A stretch of 17,281 nt of DNA from CBFCZU01 sp965602635 (GCA_965602635.1 CBFCZU010000075.1:1-17281); one strand, 5' to 3'. Shown: positions 5,646-13,402, counted from the first letter of the stretch. Numbers and translations are program-made. The notes: generated from the letters alone by a model not told the origin.

Positions 5646-8168
5646 GTGAAAAGAATTTGGCTGTTGCTGGCGGCTCTTACGGTCTGGGCGGTCTGGTCGG
5701 CCCAGGCCGACGTTTCCACGCGCCCGGGCAGCACTCGTCCCGCCGCCAGCCGGCCGGCGGAGGCGGAGTTCCCCAAGCTTCGGCAGCGCGCCTTTGAGGA
5801 CCTGTTGGCCGGGAAGTTCAAGGAAGGACTGTCACTGCTGGAGAAGGCCCGGGCCAGCCGCCCGGACAAGGCACTGACGAAGGCCCGGGAGCTGACGCTG
5901 GCATATCTCGAGAGGCGCGGCAAGACCCAGGGCGAGCGCAAGGCAGAGTACGCCGCGGCGGTGAAGCGCGTCCGGCTGGCGCAGTTGGCGCAGAAGCATC
6001 GCCCGGCCTTGGTCGAGGCGAAGCTGGACAAGGAGCTATACGACCACGTCGCCGTCATAGCCGACGCCGTCGTGAGCACGGAGAAGGCCTTCTCCGGCGC
6101 GTCGAATTCCCAGCCGGAAGAACTCCGCGAAGAGATGCTCGAGCACCTCGACAAGGCGAGCGAGGAGTTGGGCAAGATGCCGGAGAGCGTCGCCAAGGCG
6201 CCGCCCCAGTGGCGGCGGGCCTATGAGGGGGCCAGCAAGAACTGCAAGGCGCCGCTGGCTGCCTATCGCAAGGCTTGGCAGGAGGCGAAGCTGCCCGCCG
6301 ACCGGCGGACGCTGAGGCTGGCGTCGGAAAAGGCCAAGGACCCCCTCATCGACATGCGCGTGCTCGTCCACCCCGAGCCGATGCCGACCGCCCTGACGCA
6401 TGCCCGCGAGGCGGCCGCGCTCGCGGAGCACCGAGACACGTTCTTCGAGAAGGCCTGGGTCCGAACGCTCATCGCCGAGGCCGAGAAGCTCGGACAGAAG
6501 CTCGTCAAGGAACAGCAGTGGGACGAGGCGCTCTCGCTGTACGGCCGCTCGGGCCTCAGCGGGCTGGACCAGGACAACGTCGCCTACCAAGAGACGGTCA
6601 AGCGGATCAGCCTGCGCGTCCGCATGATCAGGCTCTACGGCAAGGCGCGGGTGCCCGCCGCCACCACTAAGCCGACGTCGGCGCCGGCAGAGAAGCCCAG
6701 GTGGATGGAGATGGCCCGGGGCGTTGACACCGCGATGGTCAAGAACGCCATCAGCCAGGTCAATAGCAACTACGTCGAGACACCCGACTTCCGCAGGATG
6801 GGCCTGGCCGGGCTGGAGGGTGTCAGGACCCTCGTCCAGACTCCCGAGGCGGCCGACACGGTTAAGGAGCTCAGGGACGCCGACAAGCGAAAGGCCCTGG
6901 TCGCCGGGCTGGACAAGCTGATAGCGCGGCTCAAGAAGGAGCCGATCGTCGATCATCTCCACGTCTCCCAGGCGCTGGACCGGGCGCTGAACCTGAACGC
7001 GAAGACGGCCGACCTGCCGGCGGAAGTGATAAACATGGAGTTCGCCGAGAGCCTCACCGGCGAGCTGGACAAGTTCACGATGATGCTCTGGCCTTACGAG
7101 CTGGACAAGTTCCGCATGAGGACGGAGGGCTCGTTCGTGGGCATCGGCGTGCAGATTCGCAAGGATCCCACCGGCACCGGCCCAATCGAGGTGGTCACCC
7201 CGCTGGCCGATACGCCCGCGATACGGGCGGGCATCCTCGCCGGAGACTGGATCGTCCGCGTGAACGGCCAGGACACAAAGGACATGACCCTGTCGCGGGC
7301 CGTGAAGCTGATCAAGGGCCCGCGGCACAAAGCGGTGACGATAACCATACGCCGTTCCGGCAGCCCCAAGCCCTTCGACGTGGTTATCGTTCGCGACAAG
7401 ATAAACGTCCGCACCGTGAGGGGATGGCGCCGCATGGAGGGGGGCGAGTGGGACTACCTGATCGATCCCGACGCCGGCATCGGCTACATCCGGCTGACGC
7501 AGTTCACTCACGAGACCCCGGCCGATCTGCGGGCGGCGCTGCGCCGCCTGCGGGAGAGCAAGGTCGGGGCGATCGTCCTCGACCTGCGGTTCAACCCCGG
7601 CGGGTACCTGGACGAGGCGCGGATGGTCACCAACCAGTTCCTCCGCAGGGGGCTGATCGTCCGCACCAAGGGAAGGAACACGCCCGAGTCGAAGCGCGTC
7701 GCCAACGCCCAGGGCGAATTCCTCGACGGCAAGATGGTCGTGCTGGTCAACGAGTACAGCGCCTCGGCCGCCGAGATCATCGCCGGGGCTCTCAAGGACT
7801 GGGGCAGGGCGAGGATCGTCGGCGAGCGAAGCTACGGTAAGGGCACCACCCAGGGGCTCTTCAACCTCAAGCGCTCCGGCGAGGCCCAGCTCAAGCTGAC
7901 CACCGGCTATTACTACCTGCCCTCGGGCGCCTGCCTGCACCGCACCAACGGCGCCAAGAGCTGGGGCGTCGACCCGCACCTGCCCGTGCCGGCCACCATC
8001 AGGCAGACCAACCGCTGGGCGGAGATCCGCCAGGAGACCGACCTGATAAGGAAGGACGCCGACGCCGGGCACCTGGGCACGCTGCTGGGGTTCCAGCTTG
8101 CCGAGGACATCCAGCTCCAGACGGCCTTGCTGCTGCTGCGGCTGGAGCTGCTCGCCCAGCAGGTGTGA
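5646..8168 (+). CDS. Exported PDZ / S41 C-terminal-processing protease
   Basis: S41 proteases trim C-termini of exported or membrane proteins. The 840-residue product has a signal peptide (1-21, ending SAQA-D), a Thr/Arg/Pro/Ala linker, then about 300 residues of Lys/Glu/Ala-rich helices that begin in a TPR-like way. A second linker is near 336-350. A PDZ domain spans about 493-585, and the S41 core runs to about 790. The strand motif LDLRFNPGG is present. The catalytic Ser is Ser707 in SASAAEI. Lys732 in SYGKGTTQ and Gln736 sit at the canonical +25 and +29 distances. A strong GGAGG lies 9 bases before the GTG at 5646. The frame is open far upstream, but that extension crosses the divergent promoters and masks the signal peptide. 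The helical N-terminal region is unusually long for the family. The stop abuts that of the next gene. Confidence 0.95.
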   Translation: MKRIWLLLAALTVWAVWSAQADVSTRPGSTRPAASRPAEAEFPKLRQRAFEDLLAGKFKEGLSLLEKARASRPDKALTKARELTLAYLERRGKTQGERKAEYAAAVKRVRLAQLAQKHRPALVEAKLDKELYDHVAVIADAVVSTEKAFSGASNSQPEELREEMLEHLDKASEELGKMPESVAKAPPQWRRAYEGASKNCKAPLAAYRKAWQEAKLPADRRTLRLASEKAKDPLIDMRVLVHPEPMPTALTHAREAAALAEHRDTFFEKAWVRTLIAEAEKLGQKLVKEQQWDEALSLYGRSGLSGLDQDNVAYQETVKRISLRVRMIRLYGKARVPAATTKPTSAPAEKPRWMEMARGVDTAMVKNAISQVNSNYVETPDFRRMGLAGLEGVRTLVQTPEAADTVKELRDADKRKALVAGLDKLIARLKKEPIVDHLHVSQALDRALNLNAKTADLPAEVINMEFAESLTGELDKFTMMLWPYELDKFRMRTEGSFVGIGVQIRKDPTGTGPIEVVTPLADTPAIRAGILAGDWIVRVNGQDTKDMTLSRAVKLIKGPRHKAVTITIRRSGSPKPFDVVIVRDKINVRTVRGWRRMEGGEWDYLIDPDAGIGYIRLTQFTHETPADLRAALRRLRESKVGAIVLDLRFNPGGYLDEARMVTNQFLRRGLIVRTKGRNTPESKRVANAQGEFLDGKMVVLVNEYSASAAEIIAGALKDWGRARIVGERSYGKGTTQGLFNLKRSGEAQLKLTTGYYYLPSGACLHRTNGAKSWGVDPHLPVPATIRQTNRWAEIRQETDLIRKDADAGHLGTLLGFQLAEDIQLQTALLLLRLELLAQQV

Positions 8169-9452
8169 TCAGGGCTCGAACGTCTGCCAGGCGGGCGGGT
8201 CGGTAAGCTTGTAGAGCATCTCGCCGGCCTTGGGCACGTAAAGCCGGCCCTGGCTCTCCTTGCCCCGCCACACGGCCGGGTCGATCGTCGCCGGGTCGCG
8301 GTAGCCCAGGTTCACCTTCCGGCAGCGGCTCTCCGATATGCCCGTGGCGAGGGTCACCTGGACGCGGCACTTCTCCACGCCGCCGGCGAAGGTGCCGACT
8401 CCCCGGACGTGAGTGGAGTGTGCGACCACGCCCCAGGGGTAGTGGCTGAACCTGTCCCACTGGGCCAGGAAGTAGTCCCGCGTGTGGTAGCCGATCTCTT
8501 CGATCATCCGCCCGTGGGTGTAGGAGATTTCGGTGATGTGCGGGGCGTAGATTATCAGCTCGCCACCGTCGGCGACGACGGGCTCCATCTTGTACATGCA
8601 TTTGCCGGCCGTCCAGATGTCGTCGTACATCTCGGGCGCGGCCGCGAGTATCGACTCGTACGGGCGGTCGAGGTAGGTGACGTGGACCTTGGCCGACAGC
8701 TCCGCCGCAGCCGACCAGGCCTTCTCCGGCGTGTCGAAGTACAGCCCACTGAGCCCGGAGCCCTCGACGACCATGCACAGGGCGAACTTCTCGATGTCAA
8801 TCATGGCGGCGGCCCGGTCGATCACTGCCCGCACCGGCGTGTGCATCGTGCCGATGATCCTCGGGCTGGTGATCACCGCCCCGAGCCAGTGGAAGAGGTG
8901 GAGCAGCTCCGCGCCGCATATCCCGGGGAAGAAGTACTTGTTCCCGCCGGAGAAGCCGACGACCTCGTGGGGAAAGACCGGCCCGCAGATCAGCAGGCAG
9001 TCGTAGTCGCGGATAAGGCGGTTGACGGTGACGGCCACCGAAGTGCGGAATCGTGAGAACTCGCCGCCGCCGATCCGGTCGATCTCCTCCTCGCTGATCT
9101 CGCCGATCCGTGTGAGGGCGGCCTTGTCCTGCCAGTTGTGGTTGAACGCCCGGCTGCGGCCGAAGACGTCCTCCCACGCCCCGTCCTCGACGCCGAAGAG
9201 GCCGTTGATCTGCTCCTCGTCCAGCGGCGGGTGCGTGCCCAGGGCGATGAGGAAGTCCAGCTTCGCCGCCCGCGGCGCGAGCGCCTCGTGCAGGGCCCGG
9301 GCCATCATCGGCAGGGGGCAGGTGCGCGTGCGGTCGGGCACTATCACCAGCACGCGCTTGCCGTCGGGCGCCATCGCCTCGGCCGAGGCCGCGATAATGG
9401 CCCGCACCTGCTCGTCGCTCAGCGTTCTCTCGGCGCAGCCTTCTCCGATCAT
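8169..9452 (-). CDS. LarA-family nickel-pincer 2-hydroxyacid racemase/epimerase
   Basis: LarA enzymes invert the alpha carbon of hydroxyacids using a nickel-pincer nucleotide. All key positions known from Lactiplantibacillus LarA can be matched: DRTR (Asp40, Arg43), GTH (His74, counterpart of His108), and PHEVVGFSGGNK with His162 and Lys172 ten residues apart like His174 and Lys184. His188 lies 26 residues after His162, like the nickel ligand His200. The 427-residue length fits. I chose ATG 9452 because AGGAG lies 9 bases upstream; ATG 9473 would add seven residues without a good ribosome site. No larB, larC or larE cofactor genes are in the window. Known superfamily substrates include lactate, malate and gluconate, so calling it lactate racemase would be too specific. 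It is the last gene of an operon with the cupin and amidohydrolase. Confidence 0.88.
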   Translation of the reverse strand: MIGEGCAERTLSDEQVRAIIAASAEAMAPDGKRVLVIVPDRTRTCPLPMMARALHEALAPRAAKLDFLIALGTHPPLDEEQINGLFGVEDGAWEDVFGRSRAFNHNWQDKAALTRIGEISEEEIDRIGGGEFSRFRTSVAVTVNRLIRDYDCLLICGPVFPHEVVGFSGGNKYFFPGICGAELLHLFHWLGAVITSPRIIGTMHTPVRAVIDRAAAMIDIEKFALCMVVEGSGLSGLYFDTPEKAWSAAAELSAKVHVTYLDRPYESILAAAPEMYDDIWTAGKCMYKMEPVVADGGELIIYAPHITEISYTHGRMIEEIGYHTRDYFLAQWDRFSHYPWGVVAHSTHVRGVGTFAGGVEKCRVQVTLATGISESRCRKVNLGYRDPATIDPAVWRGKESQGRLYVPKAGEMLYKLTDPPAWQTFEP

Positions 9453-9505
9453 GCTGATTCGCTCCTGCTTCATATCATTCTATGCGAGCCGGCGCCCCCG
9501 GCGGA

Positions 9506-9832
9506 TCACGAGCGGATCATCACCAGCAGCATCTTGAAGTCTGTCACCGCGGCGACGGCGTGCGGCTGGTTGGCCGGCATGACGATCATCTGCCCGGCGG
9601 AGAGTTGGTTGGCGTTGCCGGAAATCGTCACCTCCGCCTTGCCGTCAAGGACCATCAGCAGCGCGTCGAAGGGCGTGGTGTGCTCGCTCAGGGCCTGCCC
9701 GGCCGCGAAGGCGAACAGCGTGATCGTCCCGGTCGGCCGGTCGGCGATCGTCCGGCTGACGATGGTGCCGTCCTGATACTGCACCAGATCGGCCGGATTG
9801 ACCGGCCCGCTAATGGTTTCCTCAGCGGTCAT
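9506..9832 (-). CDS. Small single-domain cupin protein
   Basis: A 108-residue beta-barrel protein with both cupin motifs in reduced form. Motif 1 begins GQALSEHTTPFDALLMVLDG (45-64) and keeps one His (His51). Motif 2, GQMIVMPANQPHAV (80-93), keeps His91. The usual second His and Glu of motif 1 are missing, so any metal site would be incomplete or different. This matches a common family of stand-alone cupins with 'EHTtPfDAL' and 'MPAn.PHa.' whose role is mostly unknown. Small-ligand sensing and isomerase roles have been suggested for cupins generally. GAGGA lies 6 bases before the ATG. It sits 24 bases after the amidohydrolase gene and before the LarA homologue, so it probably serves the same pathway. 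Confidence 0.9.
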   Translation of the reverse strand: MTAEETISGPVNPADLVQYQDGTIVSRTIADRPTGTITLFAFAAGQALSEHTTPFDALLMVLDGKAEVTISGNANQLSAGQMIVMPANQPHAVAAVTDFKMLLVMIRS

Positions 9833-9856
9833 GGCTGGTCCTCGCTTCCCGCCGGC

Positions 9857-10807
9857 TCAGCGCTCGCCGACGTCGGTGCGGCTCAGGTCGCCGTACAGCT
9901 CCGGGCGGCGGTGGGCGAGATAATCGTGCGACCGCCGGCGGACGTCGTAGTACTTCTTGGCCGAGAGGGCCGCCACAGCGACCTCTTCTTCGGTGGACTC
10001 GCACCGGGCGATGACGTCGCCGTCGGGGTCGAGGACCATCGAGCAGCCCAGCGTGCCTTCGCCGTCCCGCCCGGCCTGGTTGACGAAGACCGCGAACGCC
10101 GAGTTGTCGAACGCCCGTGCCCGAAGCCACGTGAGCAGCCAGTTCCGCGCCTGCTGCTGGGCCTGGTCCAGCGGCATGTCGTGCCACCAGGCCCGCCCGA
10201 CGGTCACGTGCGGCATGATGATGGCGTGGGCGCCGTTGATGGCCATGACGCGGTGCGCCTCGGGGAAGTGGTTGTCATAGCAGATCAGGACGCCCGCCCG
10301 CAGCTTGCCCAGGTCGAATACCGGCAGGGCGTTGCCTTGCTTGAAGTAGGCGAACTCGGCGCCGGGCACGCAGTGGCACTTGCTGTACTTGCCCAGCAGC
10401 TTCTCGCCCGAGACGATCACGTAGGTGTTGTAAACGGCGTTGTCGCGGCGGAGCTCCGGCAGGCCCGCGGCGACGATCACCTTGTGGTCGCCCGCGATCT
10501 CCATCAGCCTCCGCGTGGAAGGCCCGTCGGGCACCGGCTCGGCCAGCCCCTCGTAGGGGTGGACGCCCTCGATGCCCCAGGCCGGCGTCACACGCCCCTG
10601 CTCGACCGGCTCGTCGCCCCCGGCGCGCTTGTTGGTGCTGCCGATGGACCAGAGGCTGTACCCGGCGACGGACTGTTCCTGGAAGCAGACGATCTCGGCC
10701 CCGCCCCCGGCCGCGCGGGCCGTCAGCTCGGCGATCTTGGCCAGGTTGGCCTCCTTGTCAACGTGCGTCGGCACGAACTGTGCCGCCGCGATCCTGACAT
10801 CCTGCAT
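9857..10807 (-). CDS. Carbon-nitrogen hydrolase (nitrilase superfamily)
   Basis: Enzymes of this superfamily hydrolyse amide, carbamoyl or nitrile C-N bonds with a Glu-Lys-Cys triad. In this 316-residue protein the triad is Glu44 (CFQEQSVAGY), Lys143 (GKYSKCHC) and Cys176 (GVLICYDNHFPE), with the supporting Glu118 in GLPE. The overall pattern, including VPGAEFAYFKQGN, resembles the N-carbamoyl-amino-acid amidohydrolase and beta-ureidopropionase branches more than true nitrilases. The substrate cannot be fixed from this. The protein lacks a signal peptide and should be cytoplasmic. The ATG at 10807 has AAGGGA 6 bases upstream and agrees with the family N-terminus (VRIAAAQF). The open frame extends further upstream but overlaps the divergent promoter region. 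It is the first gene of an operon with the cupin and LarA homologue. Confidence 0.93.
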   Translation of the reverse strand: MQDVRIAAAQFVPTHVDKEANLAKIAELTARAAGGGAEIVCFQEQSVAGYSLWSIGSTNKRAGGDEPVEQGRVTPAWGIEGVHPYEGLAEPVPDGPSTRRLMEIAGDHKVIVAAGLPELRRDNAVYNTYVIVSGEKLLGKYSKCHCVPGAEFAYFKQGNALPVFDLGKLRAGVLICYDNHFPEAHRVMAINGAHAIIMPHVTVGRAWWHDMPLDQAQQQARNWLLTWLRARAFDNSAFAVFVNQAGRDGEGTLGCSMVLDPDGDVIARCESTEEEVAVAALSAKKYYDVRRRSHDYLAHRRPELYGDLSRTDVGER

Positions 10808-10850
10808 TGCTCGTCCCTTCTGTTTGTGGTTTGGCGAACGCGAAGGCGGT

Positions 10851-10880
10851 ATTCTACCGCTGCGCCGGGCCGTGCCACAA
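10851..10880 (-). promoter_or_regulatory. Promoter candidate for the amidohydrolase-cupin-LarA operon
   Basis: On the minus strand TTGTGG, an 18-base spacer, then TAGAAT. The predicted start near 10843 gives a leader of about 36 bases. The 100-base gap 10808-10907 also has to hold the divergent transporter promoter. On the plus strand TATTCT (10850-10855) overlaps this -10 box, but I see no good -35 for it. Overlap of the two -10 regions would make the two operons compete or be co-regulated. Confidence 0.5.
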
Positions 10881-10907
10881 GTGCCCCGGCCGGCGAAGGA
10901 AACGACG

Positions 10908-11939
10908 ATGACGACAGACGTGCTCGCCCTGGCGATGTCCATACAGCAATTGCCCGCAGAGCTTGGGCGGATTTTCTATTTCGTCGTCCTGCCCATCCTG
11001 CTGCTGGCGGGGGTCGGCTTCCTGCTCCAGCGGAAGCTCGGCCTGGACATGCCCACGCTGACGCGGCTGAACTTCCACTTCGTCATCCCGGCACTGATTT
11101 ACTTCTCGCTGCTGACCAACCCCATCCCGGCCGACGACGCGCTCAAGGCGATCCTGTTCACCGTGGCGATGCTAGTGGCCCTGGCGGCGGTGACCTACCT
11201 GGCGGCCTGTATCCGGAAGGTCCCACGCGATCAGCGCAGGGCGATGCTCATGACCACGATGTTCTACAACTCGGGCAACTACGGGCTGCCGCTGCAAGGC
11301 CTGGCGTTCCGCCCGGCGGGCCTGGCCGATTGGGCGATGGGCCTGCAGATATTCGTGGTCCTGGTGCAGAACTTCACCGGCTTCACGGTCGGCGTGCTGC
11401 TGGCGGCGGGGGGGCGGAAGGACCGCCACTGGAAGCAGAACCTGCTGCACATCGCCAAGTTCCCGCCGCTGTACGCCCTGGCGGCGGCGCTGATCACCAT
11501 CCAGCTCCGCACCTGGCTTGGGGACGACGCAGCCGTGGTGGGGGCTGCCCTCGAGCCGTTCTGGGACGTCATCCGCTACGTCAAGGAGGCGTTCCTGGCT
11601 ACCGCGCTGCTCACGCTGGGCGCCCAGCTTGCCCTCGTCAGCGGCGACAAGGGCCGCTACCCGATCAGACTCAGCGTGATCCTTCGCCTGCTTGTGGGGC
11701 CCGCCCTCGGGCTGGGGCTCATTTACCTCTTCGGCCTGGAGGGTGTCCTCGCGCAGATGTTGCTGATCGGCACGGCCACGCCGACCGCCGTCAACTGCAT
11801 GCTGATGTGCCTCGAGTTCGACAACCACCCGGACTACGCCACCAAGGCCGTCTTCTACTCCACGCTGGTCTCGCCCGTGACGGTGACGGTGGTGATCTTC
11901 CTGGCCCGCAGCGGACTGCTGCCGGGTTTTGCCATATAG
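10908..11939 (+). CDS. AEC-family (auxin efflux carrier-type) membrane transporter
   Basis: AEC carriers are secondary transporters in the inner membrane; characterised bacterial members move malate and related organic acids. The 343-residue protein is hydrophobic throughout, with about ten membrane segments in two halves separated by a basic loop (GGRKDRHWKQ). The family motif is NSGNYGLPL at 121-129 in the first half. In the second half, near the C-terminus, IGTATPTAVN and a final STLVSP segment are typical. The ATG at 10908 has AAGGA 7 bases upstream; the open frame before it is antisense to the amidohydrolase gene. The glycosidase-like gene starts 20 bases downstream, so the two form an operon. 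Substrate is unknown. The sugar-acid and hydroxyacid enzymes nearby suggest an organic acid, which is inference. Confidence 0.9.
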   Translation: MTTDVLALAMSIQQLPAELGRIFYFVVLPILLLAGVGFLLQRKLGLDMPTLTRLNFHFVIPALIYFSLLTNPIPADDALKAILFTVAMLVALAAVTYLAACIRKVPRDQRRAMLMTTMFYNSGNYGLPLQGLAFRPAGLADWAMGLQIFVVLVQNFTGFTVGVLLAAGGRKDRHWKQNLLHIAKFPPLYALAAALITIQLRTWLGDDAAVVGAALEPFWDVIRYVKEAFLATALLTLGAQLALVSGDKGRYPIRLSVILRLLVGPALGLGLIYLFGLEGVLAQMLLIGTATPTAVNCMLMCLEFDNHPDYATKAVFYSTLVSPVTVTVVIFLARSGLLPGFAI

Positions 11940-11959
11940 CGGCGATCGGAGGGCCGGTG

Positions 11960-13009
11960 ATGAAACGAAAGACCGTAGTCAGCATCGAGGGCCGATCGTT
12001 CCTGATCGACGGCCGGCTCACCTACCCCGGCCGGAGCTGCCGGGGGATGAGGATCGAGGGGCTGCTGCTCAACGCCCGCCTGGTGCAGGGCATATTCGAC
12101 GACCTCAACGAGCAGACGCGCTGCCGGTGGGACTATCCCGACGGCCCGTGGGACCCGAATCGCAACACGGGCGAGTTCGTCGCGGCCATGCTGGTCTGGC
12201 GGCGGCACGGCCTGGTGAGCTTCACCATCAACCTCCAGGGCGGCAGCCCGACCGGATACTCCAAGGACCAACCTTGGCACAACTCGGCTTTTGAGGCCGA
12301 CGGTCGGCTGCGGGGCGATTACCTCGCCCGGCTGGAGCTTATCCTCGACGAGGCCGACGCACTGGGCATGGCGCCGATCCTGGGGCTCTTCTACTTCGGC
12401 CAGGACCATCGGCTCGCGGATGAGGCCGCCGTCGTGCGGGCGGCTGAGGCGGCCACCGACTGGCTCATCGAGAAGGGCTACGCCAACGTCCTGGTGGAGA
12501 TCGGCAACGAGGTGGATCATCCCTCCTACGCTCATGCCCTCGTCAGGGCGCCGCGGTGTCACGAGCTGATCGAGCTGGTCAAGCGGCGCTCGGAGGGCAA
12601 GGTGGCCTCGCCGGCCGGGCGGCTGCTCGTCAGCGCCAGCATGTGCGGCGGGAGGGTTCCGCCGGAGAACATCGCCTCGGCCAGCGACTTCCTGCTGATC
12701 CACGGCAACGGCGTTGACGACCGCGACGAGATCCGCGGCATGGTCGATCGCTGCCGCGGGCTTGCGGGCTGCGACGACAAGCCGATTCTCTTCAACGAGG
12801 ACGACCACTTCGACTTCGACGCCGCGGACAACAACATGCTCGCGGCCGTGGGGCGGCAGGCCGGCTGGGGATACTTCGACTACCGCATGGCCGGCGAGGG
12901 ATACGGCGAGGGCTACCAGTCCGTGCCGGTGGACTGGACGGTCGGCTCACAGCGCAAGCGCGGCTTCTTCAACCTGCTGGCGGAGTTGACCGGCAGCGAG
13001 GGCGGCTGA
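11960..13009 (+). CDS. Cytoplasmic clan GH-A-like TIM-barrel glycosidase
   Basis: The 349-residue protein has the layout of a retaining (beta/alpha)8 glycosidase. After WDPNRNTGEFVAAML come FTINLQGGSPTGYS, ILGLFYFGQD, then VLVEIGNEVDH with a likely acid/base Glu184 at the end of strand 4. PILFNEDDHFDFD carries a likely nucleophile Glu280 at strand 7. WGYFDYRM and a final QRKRGFFNLLAELTG close the barrel. I recognise this as a family of cellulase-like hypothetical proteins in planctomycetes and related bacteria, without a characterised member that I can name. It has no signal peptide, so it would act on imported oligosaccharides or glycosides. GGAGG lies 7 bases before the ATG. The preceding transporter gene ends 20 bases upstream. 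The catalytic pair is inferred from position, not proven. Confidence 0.8.
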   Translation: MKRKTVVSIEGRSFLIDGRLTYPGRSCRGMRIEGLLLNARLVQGIFDDLNEQTRCRWDYPDGPWDPNRNTGEFVAAMLVWRRHGLVSFTINLQGGSPTGYSKDQPWHNSAFEADGRLRGDYLARLELILDEADALGMAPILGLFYFGQDHRLADEAAVVRAAEAATDWLIEKGYANVLVEIGNEVDHPSYAHALVRAPRCHELIELVKRRSEGKVASPAGRLLVSASMCGGRVPPENIASASDFLLIHGNGVDDRDEIRGMVDRCRGLAGCDDKPILFNEDDHFDFDAADNNMLAAVGRQAGWGYFDYRMAGEGYGEGYQSVPVDWTVGSQRKRGFFNLLAELTGSEGG

Positions 13010-13026
13010 GGGTGGCTCGACTCAGC
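13005..13026. terminator. Possible bidirectional hairpin between convergent operons
   Basis: GCTGAG, 10 bases, then CTCAGC form a 6-bp stem that contains the stop codon of the glycosidase gene in one arm and that of the YkgJ-type gene in the other. The gap between the two stops is only 12 bases. No U-run is seen on either side, so it is a weak candidate, but the symmetric position fits a shared terminator. Confidence 0.3.
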
Positions 13027-13402
13027 GCCGCCGGCTCTCGGCAAGGTGCGCGTCCAGCTCCTCGGGCGTGGTGATCATCACCTCGTAGAATTCGCCGAAG
13101 CGCTCGCACGCAGGCGGCTTCATCTCGCGGCAGCGCTTCGGCCGGCGCTCGTAGATCTTGCACCGGTTGCTGCGGTCGAGGTACATGCACCGCCCGGCGA
13201 TGATCCGGTACCACCGGTGGCTGCGGATGAAGACCCTGACCGTGTCGTACTGGAGCTCCCACTTGAGCTCACTGACGTTGTCGGCCGTCTTGGGCTTGTC
13301 GATTGGCTCGACCAGGTCGTGGCAGCACAGGGCGGGGCAGTCCCGGCATTCGCTCAGCGTCGTCGGCACGGCCTTCTTGCGGTGGGTGGTCTTATTCGTC
13401 AT
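13022..13402 (-). CDS. YkgJ-type cysteine-cluster protein
   Basis: A 126-residue protein with eight cysteines: Cys19, Cys22, Cys26 and Cys27 (CRDCPALCC), then Cys72, Cys81 (NRCKIYERRPKRC), Cys91 and Cys99. This is the YkgJ / UPF0153 pattern (CxxCxxxCC, later C.IY..RP..C), a family thought to bind a metal or Fe-S cluster and of unknown or poorly defined function. It has a basic N-terminus (TNKTTHRKK) and no signal peptide or membrane segment. The ATG at 13402 has no clear ribosome site and lies 15 bases after the HAD stop, so translation may depend on coupling. It is the last gene of the uronate operon and converges on the glycosidase gene. Confidence 0.92.
   Translation of the reverse strand: MTNKTTHRKKAVPTTLSECRDCPALCCHDLVEPIDKPKTADNVSELKWELQYDTVRVFIRSHRWYRIIAGRCMYLDRSNRCKIYERRPKRCREMKPPACERFGEFYEVMITTPEELDAHLAESRRR

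Noticed and set aside
6036..8072. Long open frame on the minus strand opposite the S41 protease
   Set aside because: It lies entirely antisense to a gene with clear catalytic motifs, and its translation is low-complexity Gly/Val/Arg/Leu text typical of a GC-rich shadow frame. It has no domain or ribosome site.
8169..9452. Naming this gene larA / lactate racemase outright
   Set aside because: The residues support the superfamily, but its members act on several hydroxyacids and sugar acids, and there is no lactate context or larBCE nearby.
9482..11959. Upstream in-frame extension of the glycosidase gene
   Set aside because: The extension runs antisense through the amidohydrolase and out of frame through the transporter. 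The ATG at 11960 has GGAGG at 7 bases and matches the protein's natural start.
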